NCBI RefSeq assembly: GCF_000341225.1
Contig: NZ_ANAC01000007.1
Location: forward strand, 1 to 64,000
Length of the DNA stretch: 64,000 nucleotides
Reading direction: 5' to 3'
Origin: Nocardiopsis alba DSM 43377
GTDB lineage: Bacteria > Actinomycetota > Actinomycetes > Streptosporangiales > Streptosporangiaceae
How positions within the stretch are numbered: the stretch's first letter is position 1; the number at the start of each line of letters is the position of its first letter. The position numbers were made by a program, and so were the translations under genes. The notes beneath the pieces were generated by a model. The model was not told where the DNA came from, searched no databases, and saw only the letters and a list, made by a program, of their open reading frames with translations. This document shows positions 35,428 through 44,489 of the stretch, in pieces.

Positions 35428-36938
35428 CCGGACGTCTTCGAGGTGTCGGTGTGGGTCCGGGCGACCCCGAACTGATCACCCTCAAAGCGGCCCGCCTCAT
35501 CGGTGAGGCGGACGTCGTCGCCTACCACGCGGCCTCCGGACGGGGCTCCAACGCCCGCCGGATCGCCGCCGCCCTGATCCCCGAGGGGGCGATCGAGGAG
35601 CGGCTCACCTACCCGGTGACCACCGGCGCCACCGACCATCCCGGCGGCTACGAAGGGGCCCTGGCCGACTTCTACGAGGAGTCCGCCGCGCGCCTGGCCG
35701 CCCACCTCGACGCCGGCCGGGACGTCGTCCTGCTCTCCGAGGGCGACCCGCTGTTCTACGGCTCGTACATGTACATGCACGACCGGCTCTCCGAACACCA
35801 CGAGACGGAGATCGTGCCCGGCGTGCCCGCGTTCACGGCGGCCACGGCCACGGCGGCGGCGCCCCTGGCCCGCCAGACCGACGTGCTCACGGTCCTGCCC
35901 GGCACCCTGCCCGAACCGGAGTTGGCGCGGCGGCTCGCCGACACCGACGCGGCCGTGATCATGAAGCTGGGCCGGACCTTCCCCGCCGTCCGTCGGGCGT
36001 TGGAGGCGGCCGGCCGGTTGGAGCACGCGGTCTACGTCGAGCGTGCCTCGATGGATCGTGAACGCCGTCTCCCGGTGGCCGAGGTCGACCCCGACACGGT
36101 GCCCTACTTCTCCCTGATCCTGGTCACCGGGGACAGCCTCAACGGTCGGCGCTCCAGGGACGGCGCCGTGACGGAGGCGCGGACCCCGGAGTCCGCGACG
36201 GCCGAGGCCGAACTGCTGGTCGTCGGCCTGGGGCCCGGCCCCGACCACTGGATCACCCCCGAGACCACGGCGGCGCTGGCCGAGGTGGACCACGTGGTGG
36301 GCTACGGCCCCTACGTCGACCGGGTCCCCCAGCGCGCGGGCCTGACCCGCCACTCCTCCGGCAACACCGTCGAGATCGACCGCGCGCGTCTGGCCCTGGA
36401 CCTGGCCCGTCGGGGCGAGCGCGTCGCCGTGGTCTCGGGCGGGGACGCCGGCGTCTTCGGTATGGCCACCGCCGTGTTCGAGGCGGCCCAGGACCCCGTC
36501 CACCGGGACGTACCGGTCCGGGTGCTGCCCGGGGTCAGTGCCGTCCAGGCGGTGGCGGCCCGTGCCGGCGCGCCGATCGGTGGGGACTTCGCGGTGATGA
36601 GCCTGTCGGATCGGCTCAAGCCCTGGGAGGTGATCGAACGCCGGCTCCGCTCCGTGGCCGAGGCCGACCTGGTGCTGGCCGTGTACAATCCGGCCTCCCG
36701 TTCTCGGACCGAGCAGATCGCCCACGCCCGACGGATCCTGTTGGAGCACCGCGACCCCGACACCGTGGTCGTCGTCGGCCGCGACGTCGGTCGGGAGGGA
36801 GAGACCCTCCTGACGACCACCTTGAAAGAGCTCGACACCACCACGATCGACATGCGCTGTCTGCTGATCGTGGGCGCCTCCGGGACCCGGGTCGACCCGG
36901 CCGGCCGGGTCTGGACCCCCAGGTGGGTGAGGACGTGA
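35424..36938 (+). CDS. cobIJ: CobI-CobJ fusion: precorrin-2 C20- and precorrin-3B C17-methyltransferase
   Basis: A 504-aa bifunctional methyltransferase. Residues 1-~245 are CobI (VGVGPGDPELITLKAARLI, SEGDPLFYGSYMYM, EIVPGVPAFTAA), adding the C-20 methyl to precorrin-2. A linker near 250-262 leads to CobJ from ~264 (VVGLGPGPDHWITPET, SGGDAGVFGMA, VLPGVSAVQAVAARAGAP, LAVYNPASRSR), adding the C-17 methyl with ring contraction. Both halves keep their SAM-binding GxGPGD/GDP-type motifs. This fusion is common in actinobacteria. GTG start overlaps the cobH stop; the stop overlaps cobM. Confidence 0.94.
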   Translation: MTGRLRGVGVGPGDPELITLKAARLIGEADVVAYHAASGRGSNARRIAAALIPEGAIEERLTYPVTTGATDHPGGYEGALADFYEESAARLAAHLDAGRDVVLLSEGDPLFYGSYMYMHDRLSEHHETEIVPGVPAFTAATATAAAPLARQTDVLTVLPGTLPEPELARRLADTDAAVIMKLGRTFPAVRRALEAAGRLEHAVYVERASMDRERRLPVAEVDPDTVPYFSLILVTGDSLNGRRSRDGAVTEARTPESATAEAELLVVGLGPGPDHWITPETTAALAEVDHVVGYGPYVDRVPQRAGLTRHSSGNTVEIDRARLALDLARRGERVAVVSGGDAGVFGMATAVFEAAQDPVHRDVPVRVLPGVSAVQAVAARAGAPIGGDFAVMSLSDRLKPWEVIERRLRSVAEADLVLAVYNPASRSRTEQIAHARRILLEHRDPDTVVVVGRDVGREGETLLTTTLKELDTTTIDMRCLLIVGASGTRVDPAGRVWTPRWVRT

Positions 36939-37705
36939 CCGTCCACTTCGTGGGGGCGGGCCCCGGCGCCGCCGACCTGCTGACGCTGCGCGCCGCCCGC
37001 ATGCTGGCGGCGGCCGACGTGGTGCTCTACCCCGGCACCTACGTGGACGCGGAGGTCCTCTCCCACTGCGCGTCCGACGTCGAGGCGATCGACACCCAGG
37101 GTCTGGACCTGGACCGCATCACCGAACTGTTGGTCGCGGCGCACTCCGGGGACCGCGAGGTCGTGCGGCTCACCTCGGGCGACCCGTCGCTGTACTCCGC
37201 GTTGTCCGAGCAGACCCGCCGACTCGACGCCCACGGCGTCCCCTGGGACGTCACCCCGGGGGTGCCCGCCTACGCGGCCGCCTCGGCCCTGGTCGGCCGG
37301 GAGCTGACCGTGCCGCTGGTGGCCCAGTCGGTGGTGCTGACCCGGACCCGGGCCCGTTCGACGGCGATGCCGGACACCGAGAGCCTGTCCGCGTTCGCCC
37401 GGACGCGGGCCACCCTGGTCCTGCACCTGGCGATCCGCCGCGTCCGGGAACTGATGGTCGAGATCGCCCCCGAGTACGGCGACGACTGCCCGGTGATCGT
37501 GGTGCACAAGGTCGGCCATCCGGACGTGTCGGTGCTGCGCGGCACGGTCGCCGACATCGCCGACCTGGTGGAGGGGGCCGGACTCCGGCAGGCGGCCGTG
37601 ATCCTCGTGGGCCGGGCCCTGGACCCGCGCGGGGGAGGGGAGTCCCACCTCTACGATCCGTGCCGCCCCAGGGTCAAGGGTCGACCGTCAGAGCCCACTG
37701 GGTGA
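36935..37705 (+). CDS. cobM: Precorrin-4 C11-methyltransferase
   Basis: CobM/CbiF, 256 aa, methylates C-11 of precorrin-4 with SAM. The family begins with VHFVGAGPGAADLLTLRAARML, and the second loop is LTSGDPSLYSALSEQ. DVTPGVPAYAAASALVGREL and RTRARSTAMPDTE match CobM rather than CobL or CobJ. GTG 36935 overlaps the preceding stop (GTGA). The last 32 nt overlap the 3' end of cobL on the other strand. Confidence 0.93.
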   Translation: MTVHFVGAGPGAADLLTLRAARMLAAADVVLYPGTYVDAEVLSHCASDVEAIDTQGLDLDRITELLVAAHSGDREVVRLTSGDPSLYSALSEQTRRLDAHGVPWDVTPGVPAYAAASALVGRELTVPLVAQSVVLTRTRARSTAMPDTESLSAFARTRATLVLHLAIRRVRELMVEIAPEYGDDCPVIVVHKVGHPDVSVLRGTVADIADLVEGAGLRQAAVILVGRALDPRGGGESHLYDPCRPRVKGRPSEPTG

Positions 37706-38960
37706 CCGTGCGCGCGGGCGTCCACCCGGTGAAGGTGCCGACGGGCGCGGCGGTCTCGACCTGGATCCGGGTGAGCTCTCCGCCGTGACGACGGCGGGCG
37801 TCCGCGAGCAGGGCCTCGGTCTCCAGGGTCACGCCGTGCACCACGAGCCGGCCGCCCGGCGACAGGGCGTCCAGGCAGGCGTCGAGTACGCCCGGCCGGG
37901 TCGCGCCACCGCCGACGAACACCGCGTCGGGCCCGGCGAGATCGCCCAGCGCCTCCGGGGCCCGGCCGGTGACCACCCGGAGACCGGGGACCCCCAGCCG
38001 TCCGGCGTTGCGTTCGATCCGCGCCGCCCGGTCGGCGTTCGCCTCCACGGCGTCGGCCGAGCAGGTCGGGTGGGCGCGCATCCACTCGATGCCGATCGAT
38101 CCGGCCCCCGCGCCCACGTCCCACAGGTGCTGTCCGGGAGAGGGCGCCAATCGGGCCAGGGCCGAGGCGCGCAGGTCCCGTTTGGTGAGCTGGCCGTCGT
38201 GTTCGAAGGCGTCATCGGGAAGTCCGGTGGCCAGGCCGTACCCGACCGGTCCGGCGAGTTCGAGGGCGAGCACGTGCAGGGCGGAGACCTTCTCGACGGG
38301 GATGGACGCCCATCCTTCGGCCGTGCCCTCCAACCGTGACTCCGAGGGCGCGCCCAGGTCGCCCAGGACCGTCATCCGGCTCTCTCCGTACCCGGCGCCG
38401 ACCAACATCCCGGCGACCGTCGCGGGCGTGCCCGCGTCGGAGGAGAGCACCAGGACACGACGGCCCGGCGCGAGCCTGCGCAGAAGCGGGCGGGGGTCCC
38501 GGCCGACGAGACTCACCACGGCGCACCGTTCGGCGGGCCACCCCATACGGGCGCGGGCCAGGGCGACGGAGGAGACGGCCGGTTCCAGACGTACGGTCTC
38601 GGGACCCAGCGCGTCGATCAGGGTGGTGCCGATCCCCGACACCAACGGGTCTCCGGAGGCGAGCGCCACCGTACGGGCCCCGTCGAGGGAGGCCAACAGG
38701 TCGGGCAGCCCCTCACGGAGCGGGGAGGGCCAGGGCTCGCGGCGTTGCCCGGGCGTCTCCGGAAGCATGGACAGGTGCCGGTGGCCGCCCAGCACCACCT
38801 CCGCCTCCAGAACCAGCGTGCGCAGGCGTTCGGGCAGCCCGGACCAGCCGTCGGCCCCGACACCGACGACGGTGATCCCGACCCCTTCGGCGGGGAGGGG
38901 CGTCTCGCCCGGCAGGGCCCGGCCGGGCGCCCGACGGGGAGGGCGCGTGTCGTCCTTCAT
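37674..38960 (-). CDS. cobL: Precorrin-6Y C5,15-methyltransferase (decarboxylating)
   Basis: CobL (CbiE+CbiT), 428 aa, methylates C-5 and C-15 and decarboxylates the C-12 acetate. The N-terminal CbiE part is residues ~28-235 (ITVVGVGADGWSGLPE, ALASGDPLVSGIG, SSVALARARMGWP). The C-terminal CbiT Rossmann methyltransferase has LTKRDLRASALARLAP and DVGAGAGSIGIEWMR. It is the only minus-strand gene among the plus-strand cob genes. Its start lies just left of riboswitch 2, which faces the other way, so B12 control of cobL itself is not evident. ATG encodes MKDDTRPP. Confidence 0.93.
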   Translation of the reverse strand: MKDDTRPPRRAPGRALPGETPLPAEGVGITVVGVGADGWSGLPERLRTLVLEAEVVLGGHRHLSMLPETPGQRREPWPSPLREGLPDLLASLDGARTVALASGDPLVSGIGTTLIDALGPETVRLEPAVSSVALARARMGWPAERCAVVSLVGRDPRPLLRRLAPGRRVLVLSSDAGTPATVAGMLVGAGYGESRMTVLGDLGAPSESRLEGTAEGWASIPVEKVSALHVLALELAGPVGYGLATGLPDDAFEHDGQLTKRDLRASALARLAPSPGQHLWDVGAGAGSIGIEWMRAHPTCSADAVEANADRAARIERNAGRLGVPGLRVVTGRAPEALGDLAGPDAVFVGGGATRPGVLDACLDALSPGGRLVVHGVTLETEALLADARRRHGGELTRIQVETAAPVGTFTGWTPARTVTQWALTVDP

Positions 38961-39017
38961 GGCCCTGACGCTATCGTGGCGGGCAACAGGCGCGAGGTGC
39001 CCCTGCCCGCCCGGCCA

Positions 39018-39181
39018 TCGGAAACGGTGGTGACGGCGGGAGGGGAGAATCTGGGAAGCCCGGTGAGATTCCGGCACAGGCCCGCTGCGGTGAACCGAGC
39101 CTCCGTGAGGAGGACCCGGCAAGTCCGAAGACCGGCCTCGCGCCCGCCCATGACGTATGGCGAAACGAGCGGGAGCCTCAC
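39018..39181 (+). ncRNA. Cobalamin riboswitch 2, before chelatase-cobO-cobBC unit
   Basis: Aptamer core GGGAAGCCCGGTGAGATTCC at 39053-39072, followed by a GCTGCGGTGA arm. The B12 box AAGTCCGAAGACCGGCC is at 39121-39137, 45 nt before the chelatase ATG. The short distance suggests control of translation. The 5' border is approximate. Confidence 0.88.
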
Positions 39182-41263
39182 ATGCCATTGCGGTCTTCGC
39201 ACTTTCCCTTCTCCGCGATCGTCGGTTGCGACACCGAACCCCTCGACGACCTCGGACTCTCCCTGGTCCTGACCAGCGTCTCGCCGGAGATCGGCGGCGT
39301 CCTGGTCCGCGGCGAGAAGGGCACCGCCAAGTCCACCGCGGTGCGGGCGCTGGCCTCCCTGCTGCCGCCCATCGACGTCCATCGCGGGGACCGCTTCTCC
39401 GTGGACCCGGCCGACCCCGGACAGCACTCGCCCGATGGTCCCTTCGGCCCCGAGACCCCGGTGGAGAGCCGGCCGGTCCGGCTGGTCGAACTCCCCGTCG
39501 GCGCCACCGAGGACCGGGTCCTGGGCTCCCTGCACCTGGAGCAGGCGCTCACCCGAGGACAGGTCGCCTACGAACCCGGACTACTGGCCCGAGCCCACCG
39601 CGGGCTGCTCTACGTCGACGAGGTCAACCTCCTCCACGACCACCTGGTCGACCTCCTGCTGGACGCGGCGGCCACCGGCCGGGTGACCGTCGAACGCGAC
39701 GGCTTCTCCGTGGAGCACACGGCCCGCTTCCTGCTCATCGGCACGATGAACCCGGAGGAGGGCGAGCTGCGCCCGCAGCTCCTCGACCGCTTCGGGCTCA
39801 CCGTGGAGATCGCCGCGCCGACCGAGCCCCGTGCCCGCGCCGAGGTGGTCCGACGCCGGATGGCCTACGACACCGACCCGGCCGGCTTCGCCGAGCGCTA
39901 CCGCGAGACCGAGCGGGCCCTGTCCGCGCGTATCGCCGAGGCGCGCGACGCCCTGGACCGGGTCCGGCTGTCCGAGGCGGCGCTGCTCAAGATCGCCGAG
40001 GTGTGCGCCGCCTTCGAGGTCGACGGTCTGCGCGCCGACATCGTCACCGCCCGCACGGCGGTCGCGCACGCCGCCTGGGAGGGGCGGACCGAGGTGACCC
40101 GCGCCGACATCCGCCGCGCCGCCACCCTCGCCCTGCCGCACCGGCGCAGGCGCAACCCCTTCGACGCCCCGGGGCTGGACGAGGAGCTCCTCGATCGGGT
40201 CCTGGGCGAGGAGGAGCTCCCGCCCGATCCGCCGGAACCCTCGGGCCCGGACGGCGGCGACGACCCCGTCGACACCCCGCCCGAGGGCGACGGCGCACCG
40301 GACGCCGAAGGCCCCGAACCCACCGAGGGCCCGGCCGACGGACCGATCGGTGAGGAGACCGGCCCGGAGCCGGAGACGATCCCGGAGCCCGCTCCGCACG
40401 AACCCGTGGGCGAGGACCGCCCCGACTCCGAGCCCCGGCCGTCCACCGCCCCGCTCCCCACGGCCAAGGCGGCCGCCCCCTACCGCCCCCGTACGTTCAC
40501 CGTGCGGGGGACCGGAGAGGGCGCCGACGGTCGACGCAGCCGCGCCATCGGAACCCGGGGCCGCAGGGTCGGCGCCTCCCGCCCCGGCCCGGGCCGGGGC
40601 TCCTCGCTCCACCTGGTGGAGACCGTGCGGGCCGCCGCCTCACGACCGGGCGAGGGGGAGCGGATCCGGCTGCGTCCGGAGGACCTGCGCGTCGCGATCC
40701 GGGAGGGCCGGGAGAGCAACCTGGTCCTGTTCTGCGTCGACGCCTCCGGCTCCATGGCCGCGCGCAAACGCATGACCGAGGTCAAGACCGCGATCCTCTC
40801 GCTCCTGCTGGACGCCTACCGCAGACGCGACAAGGTCGGCCTGATCACCTTCCGGGGGAGCACGGCCGAACTCACGCTGCCGCCCACCCGTTCGGTGGAC
40901 GTGGCCGCCGTCCGTCTCGACGAGATGCCCGCCGGCGGCCGCACCCCGCTCGCCGAGGGGCTGCTGGAGGCCGCCCGGGTGGTCCGACGGGAACGCCTGC
41001 GCGACGCGCGCCTGCGTCCGCTCCTGGTCGTGGTCACCGACGGCCGGGCCACCGGGGGACGGGGCGCCGTCGGCCGTGCCCTGGACGCCGCCGACCACGT
41101 CGCCGGACTCGGGGTCACCACGGTCGTGGTGGACAGCGAGTCCGGTCCCCTGCGTCTGGGGCTGGCCGCCACCCTCGCCGCTCGCCTGGACGCCGACCAT
41201 CTGCCCGTCGGCGAGGTCGACGCCGACGCCCTGAGCGACGCCGTACGAGAAAGGGCCGCCTGA
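39182..41263 (+). CDS. Cobaltochelatase ATPase subunit, fused ChlI/ChlD type
   Basis: A 693-aa AAA+ plus von Willebrand A protein that works with CobN to insert cobalt into hydrogenobyrinate a,c-diamide, replacing CobS/CobT. The AAA+ domain covers residues ~8-330: Walker A RGEKGTAKST, Walker B LLYVDEVNLL and the LLIGTMNPEEGELRPQLLDRFGL sensor segment. A long acidic, Pro/Glu-rich linker spans ~345-440. The VWA domain has MIDAS motif DASGSMA at 520-526, then TPLAEGLLEA and VVTDGRATGG. It is annotated as magnesium chelatase in many genomes; the neighbours point to cobalt. Its stop overlaps the cobO ATG by one base. Confidence 0.92.
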   Translation: MPLRSSHFPFSAIVGCDTEPLDDLGLSLVLTSVSPEIGGVLVRGEKGTAKSTAVRALASLLPPIDVHRGDRFSVDPADPGQHSPDGPFGPETPVESRPVRLVELPVGATEDRVLGSLHLEQALTRGQVAYEPGLLARAHRGLLYVDEVNLLHDHLVDLLLDAAATGRVTVERDGFSVEHTARFLLIGTMNPEEGELRPQLLDRFGLTVEIAAPTEPRARAEVVRRRMAYDTDPAGFAERYRETERALSARIAEARDALDRVRLSEAALLKIAEVCAAFEVDGLRADIVTARTAVAHAAWEGRTEVTRADIRRAATLALPHRRRRNPFDAPGLDEELLDRVLGEEELPPDPPEPSGPDGGDDPVDTPPEGDGAPDAEGPEPTEGPADGPIGEETGPEPETIPEPAPHEPVGEDRPDSEPRPSTAPLPTAKAAAPYRPRTFTVRGTGEGADGRRSRAIGTRGRRVGASRPGPGRGSSLHLVETVRAAASRPGEGERIRLRPEDLRVAIREGRESNLVLFCVDASGSMAARKRMTEVKTAILSLLLDAYRRRDKVGLITFRGSTAELTLPPTRSVDVAAVRLDEMPAGGRTPLAEGLLEAARVVRRERLRDARLRPLLVVVTDGRATGGRGAVGRALDAADHVAGLGVTTVVVDSESGPLRLGLAATLAARLDADHLPVGEVDADALSDAVRERAA

Positions 41264-41877
41264 TGCCCCAGGGACAGCCGTCCGTCGTCCCCGACGACGG
41301 ACTCACCACACGCCAACGCCGCAACCTTCCGCTCCTGGCCGTCCACACCGGTGACGGCAAGGGCAAGTCGACGGCCGCGTTCGGTCTGGCCCTGCGCGGC
41401 TGGAACCAGGGCTGGCGGATCGGGGTGTTCCAGTTCGTCAAGTCGGCGAAGTGGCGCATCGGCGAGCAGACCGTCCTGGAACGCCTGGGCCGGCTCCACG
41501 AGGAGACCGGCGAGGGCGGCCCGGTCGAATGGCACAAGATGGGCTCCGGCTGGTCCTGGATCCGCCACCGCGACGGGGCCGAGGACCACGCGGCCGCCGC
41601 CGCGCAGGGGTGGGAGGAGATCAAGCGCAGACTCACCGAGCAGACGCACGACCTGCTCATCCTCGACGAGTTCACCTACCCGATCGCCTGGGGGTGGGTC
41701 GACGTCGAGGACGTCGTCGCCGCCCTGGAGAGCCGTCCCGGACGCCAGCACGTGGTGATCACCGGCCGTCGGGCCGACCCGCGTCTACTGGAGGCCGCCG
41801 ATCTGGTCACCGAGATGACCAAGGTCAAGCACCCGATGGACGCCGGCCGGAAGGGCCAACGAGGGATCGAATGGTGA
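41263..41877 (+). CDS. cobO: Cob(I)yrinic acid a,c-diamide adenosyltransferase
   Basis: CobO/BtuR type, 204 aa, transfers the adenosyl group of ATP to Co(I) corrinoid. The reversed P-loop GDGKGKST is at residues 30-37. FGLALRGWNQGWRIGVFQFVKS and the DLLILDEFTYPIAWGWVD segment are diagnostic, as is the C-terminal MTKVKHPMDAGRKGQRGIEW. It is translationally coupled at both ends, to the chelatase (TGATG) and to cobBC. Confidence 0.95.
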   Translation: MPQGQPSVVPDDGLTTRQRRNLPLLAVHTGDGKGKSTAAFGLALRGWNQGWRIGVFQFVKSAKWRIGEQTVLERLGRLHEETGEGGPVEWHKMGSGWSWIRHRDGAEDHAAAAAQGWEEIKRRLTEQTHDLLILDEFTYPIAWGWVDVEDVVAALESRPGRQHVVITGRRADPRLLEAADLVTEMTKVKHPMDAGRKGQRGIEW

Positions 41878-44339
41878 CGTCCCCCCTCCGCCCGGAGGGG
41901 ACCGCCCCGCCCCGGTTGATGATCGCCGCGCCCATGACGGGGCAGGGCAAGACCACGATCGCGACCGGGCTGATGGCGGCGCTCCGGGCCGCCGGTCACA
42001 CGGTGAGCGGGCACAAGGTCGGGCCCGACTACATCGATCCCGGTTACCACGCCCTGGGCACCGGACGGCCCGGCCGCAACCTCGACCCCCACCTGGTGGG
42101 CGAGGAGCGGGTGGCGCCGCTGCTCCTGCACGGGGCGCGCGGCGCCGACATCGCCGTCGTCGAAGGCGTGATGGGGCTGCACGACGGACGGATCGGCACC
42201 GACGGGTTCGCCTCCTCCGCGCACGTGGCGGCCCTGACCGCGACCCCCGTGGTGCTGGTCGTGGACGTGTCCCGCATGTCGCGTTCGGCGGGGGCCCTGG
42301 TGGCGGGGATGGTCGCCTACGATCCCGCGGTCGAGGTCGTCGGGGTCATCCTGAACAAGGCCGGGTCGGCCCGCAACGTCGCCGAGATCGCCCGGGCCAT
42401 GCCTATCCCTGTCCTGGGGGTGGTCTCCCGCGACGAGGAGATCGCCGCGCCCTCCCGCCACCTGGGGCTGGTCCCGGCGGCCGAACGGGCCGAGTCGGCC
42501 CGCGCCGTCGAACGGCTCGGCGAGCGCGTCGCGCGCGACGTCGACCTGGACGCGCTGGTGGAGCTGGCCCGTTCCGCCCCGGCCCTGGACGCCCGCCCCT
42601 GGGATCCCGCCGACGAACCGGGGATCGCCGCCGCCGACGGTTCGCGGCCGGTGATCGCGGTGGCCGGCGGCCGGGCCTTCACCTTCCGCTACCCGGAGAC
42701 GGAGGAGTTGCTCACCGCCGCCGGATGCGAGGTCGTGGCCTTCGATCCGCTCGTGGACACCGCGCTGCCCTCCGGGACCCGGGGCCTCTACCTCGGCGGC
42801 GGCTTCCCCGAGGTGTACGCGGGTCGGCTCGCCGCCAACCGGGCCCTGCTGACCGAGTTGCGCGACGCCGTCCGCTCCGGGGTGCCCACCGTCGCCGAGT
42901 GCGCCGGCATGCTCTATCTGGCCGGGTCGCTCGACGACAGGGCCATGGCCGGGGTCCTTCCCGCGCACGCCCGGATGACGGAGCGGCTCACCCTGCGCTA
43001 TCCGGTGGCGACCGCGCCCGGAGACACGCTGCTCACCCGCGCGGGCGAGAGCGCCACCGGTCACGAGTTCCACCGCACCCGCATGAGCCCCGGAGCCTGC
43101 GCCGAACGCCCGGCCTGGGTCGTCGATGGAGCTCCGGAGGGCTTCGCCTCCGACACGCTGCACGCCTCCTACCTGCACCTCCACTGGGCCGGCCGTCCTC
43201 GCTTCGCGGCACGTCTGGCCGACGCCGCGCGCGCGACCCCGCCCCCCGCGCCCGCCTCCGTCCCGGCACCCGACCTCGTGTCCCTGAAGGCGGAGGCGGT
43301 GGCGGAACCCGTCGCCGACCCGCTCCGCCATCACGGTGACGTCGAGGTGGGCGAGGGGATGCTGGACCTCGCCGTCAACGTCCATCCGGGGCGGCGTCCC
43401 GTGTGGCTCGACCGAGCCCTCGCCGAGAGCCTGCGCGAGATCGACGCCTACCCCGACCCCGCACCGGCCCGGGCCGCGATCGCCCGCCGTCACGGGCGCG
43501 GGGTCGACGAGGTGCTGCCCACCGCCGGAGCGGCCGAGGCGTTCACCCTGATCGCGCGGCTCCGTTCCTGGCGGCGGCCGGTCGTGGTCCACCCCCAGTT
43601 CACCGAACCGCACGCCGCGCTCGAACAGGCCGGACACGCCGTCACGAGCGTGCTCTGCCCGGCCGAGAACGGTTTCGTCCTCGACCCGGACGCCGTCCCC
43701 GACGACGCGGACCTGGTGGTCGTGGGCAACCCCACCAACCCCACCGGAGTTCTCCACCCCGCCCGTGACCTGCGTCGACTCTGCCGCCCCGGGCGATTGG
43801 TCGTCGTCGACGAGGCGTTCATGGACGCGGTGCCGGGGGAGCCGGAGAGCCTGGTCGAGGAGCGGTTCGAAGGGCTGGTGGTGTTGCGCAGTCTCACCAA
43901 ACACTGGTCGATCCCCGGGATCAGGGCCGGATACCTCGTCGGCGACTCCGAGGCCGTGCGCGGGCTGGAACGGGCGAGCACGCCCTGGTCGGTGTCCACC
44001 CCCGCGATCGCGGCCATGATCGCCTGTACCTCGGAGGAGGCGGTCCCCGAGGCGGAGCGCCGCGCCCGTGAACTCGACGGATGGCGCTCCCATCTCGAAG
44101 CCGGGCTGCGCGAGGCCGGGGCGGGGTTCGTCCCCTCACGGGCTCCGTTCGTCCTCGTGCGGGCCGGGGAAGGGGCGCACGCGCGCCTGCGCGCCCAGGG
44201 GATCGCGGCGCGCAGGGCCGACACCTTCCCGGGGCTGGACCCCTCCTGGATCCGGGTGGCCGTACGCCCGCCGGAGATCACGCGTCGTTTGACGGCCGCC
44301 CTGGCCGGCCTCGTCCCGGACACCGCCCCTTCGGCCTGA
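41871..44339 (+). CDS. cobBC: CobB-CobC fusion: cobyrinate a,c-diamide synthase plus threonine-phosphate decarboxylase-like PLP enzyme
   Basis: An 822-aa fusion. Residues 1-~465 are CobB/CbiA: P-loop PMTGQGKTT (21-29), GPDYIDPGYH, and a glutaminase-type domain with nucleophile Cys344 in AECAGMLYLAG and EFHRTRMSP. It amidates the a and c side chains. After an Ala/Pro linker, residues ~490-822 are a class I/II aminotransferase fold like CobC/CobD(Salmonella): NPTNPTG, VVDEAFMD, and PLP lysine Lys677 in SLTKHWSIPGIRAGYL, then RVAVRPPE. This part should supply (R)-1-amino-2-propanol phosphate for the nucleotide loop. ATG 41871 or GTG 41874 (GTGA overlap with cobO) starts it. Confidence 0.9.
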   Translation: MVTSPLRPEGTAPPRLMIAAPMTGQGKTTIATGLMAALRAAGHTVSGHKVGPDYIDPGYHALGTGRPGRNLDPHLVGEERVAPLLLHGARGADIAVVEGVMGLHDGRIGTDGFASSAHVAALTATPVVLVVDVSRMSRSAGALVAGMVAYDPAVEVVGVILNKAGSARNVAEIARAMPIPVLGVVSRDEEIAAPSRHLGLVPAAERAESARAVERLGERVARDVDLDALVELARSAPALDARPWDPADEPGIAAADGSRPVIAVAGGRAFTFRYPETEELLTAAGCEVVAFDPLVDTALPSGTRGLYLGGGFPEVYAGRLAANRALLTELRDAVRSGVPTVAECAGMLYLAGSLDDRAMAGVLPAHARMTERLTLRYPVATAPGDTLLTRAGESATGHEFHRTRMSPGACAERPAWVVDGAPEGFASDTLHASYLHLHWAGRPRFAARLADAARATPPPAPASVPAPDLVSLKAEAVAEPVADPLRHHGDVEVGEGMLDLAVNVHPGRRPVWLDRALAESLREIDAYPDPAPARAAIARRHGRGVDEVLPTAGAAEAFTLIARLRSWRRPVVVHPQFTEPHAALEQAGHAVTSVLCPAENGFVLDPDAVPDDADLVVVGNPTNPTGVLHPARDLRRLCRPGRLVVVDEAFMDAVPGEPESLVEERFEGLVVLRSLTKHWSIPGIRAGYLVGDSEAVRGLERASTPWSVSTPAIAAMIACTSEEAVPEAERRARELDGWRSHLEAGLREAGAGFVPSRAPFVLVRAGEGAHARLRAQGIAARRADTFPGLDPSWIRVAVRPPEITRRLTAALAGLVPDTAPSA

Positions 44340-44489
44340 TCCGGGACGGGCCGGTCGCGTTCACCCCGTTCTGTCCTCGCCCTGTGTCACGATGTGGCGC
44401 GTGGCCGAGGAGGGCGTCGAGCAACGGCGACCGTGTGGCCGGACAGGCGACCCGCCCGGATCGGTGTGGACGTCGAGGAGGTCCAGGGG

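Noticed and set aside
41676..44093. 805-codon open frame on the minus strand opposite cobBC
   Set aside because: Low-complexity Gly/Arg/His-rich translation without motifs; the plus-strand frame has all CobB and CobC motifs.
44392..44489. Leader ORF before the UvrA-like gene
   Set aside because: An ATG at 44392 opens a 37-codon frame, but with no ribosome site and random composition.
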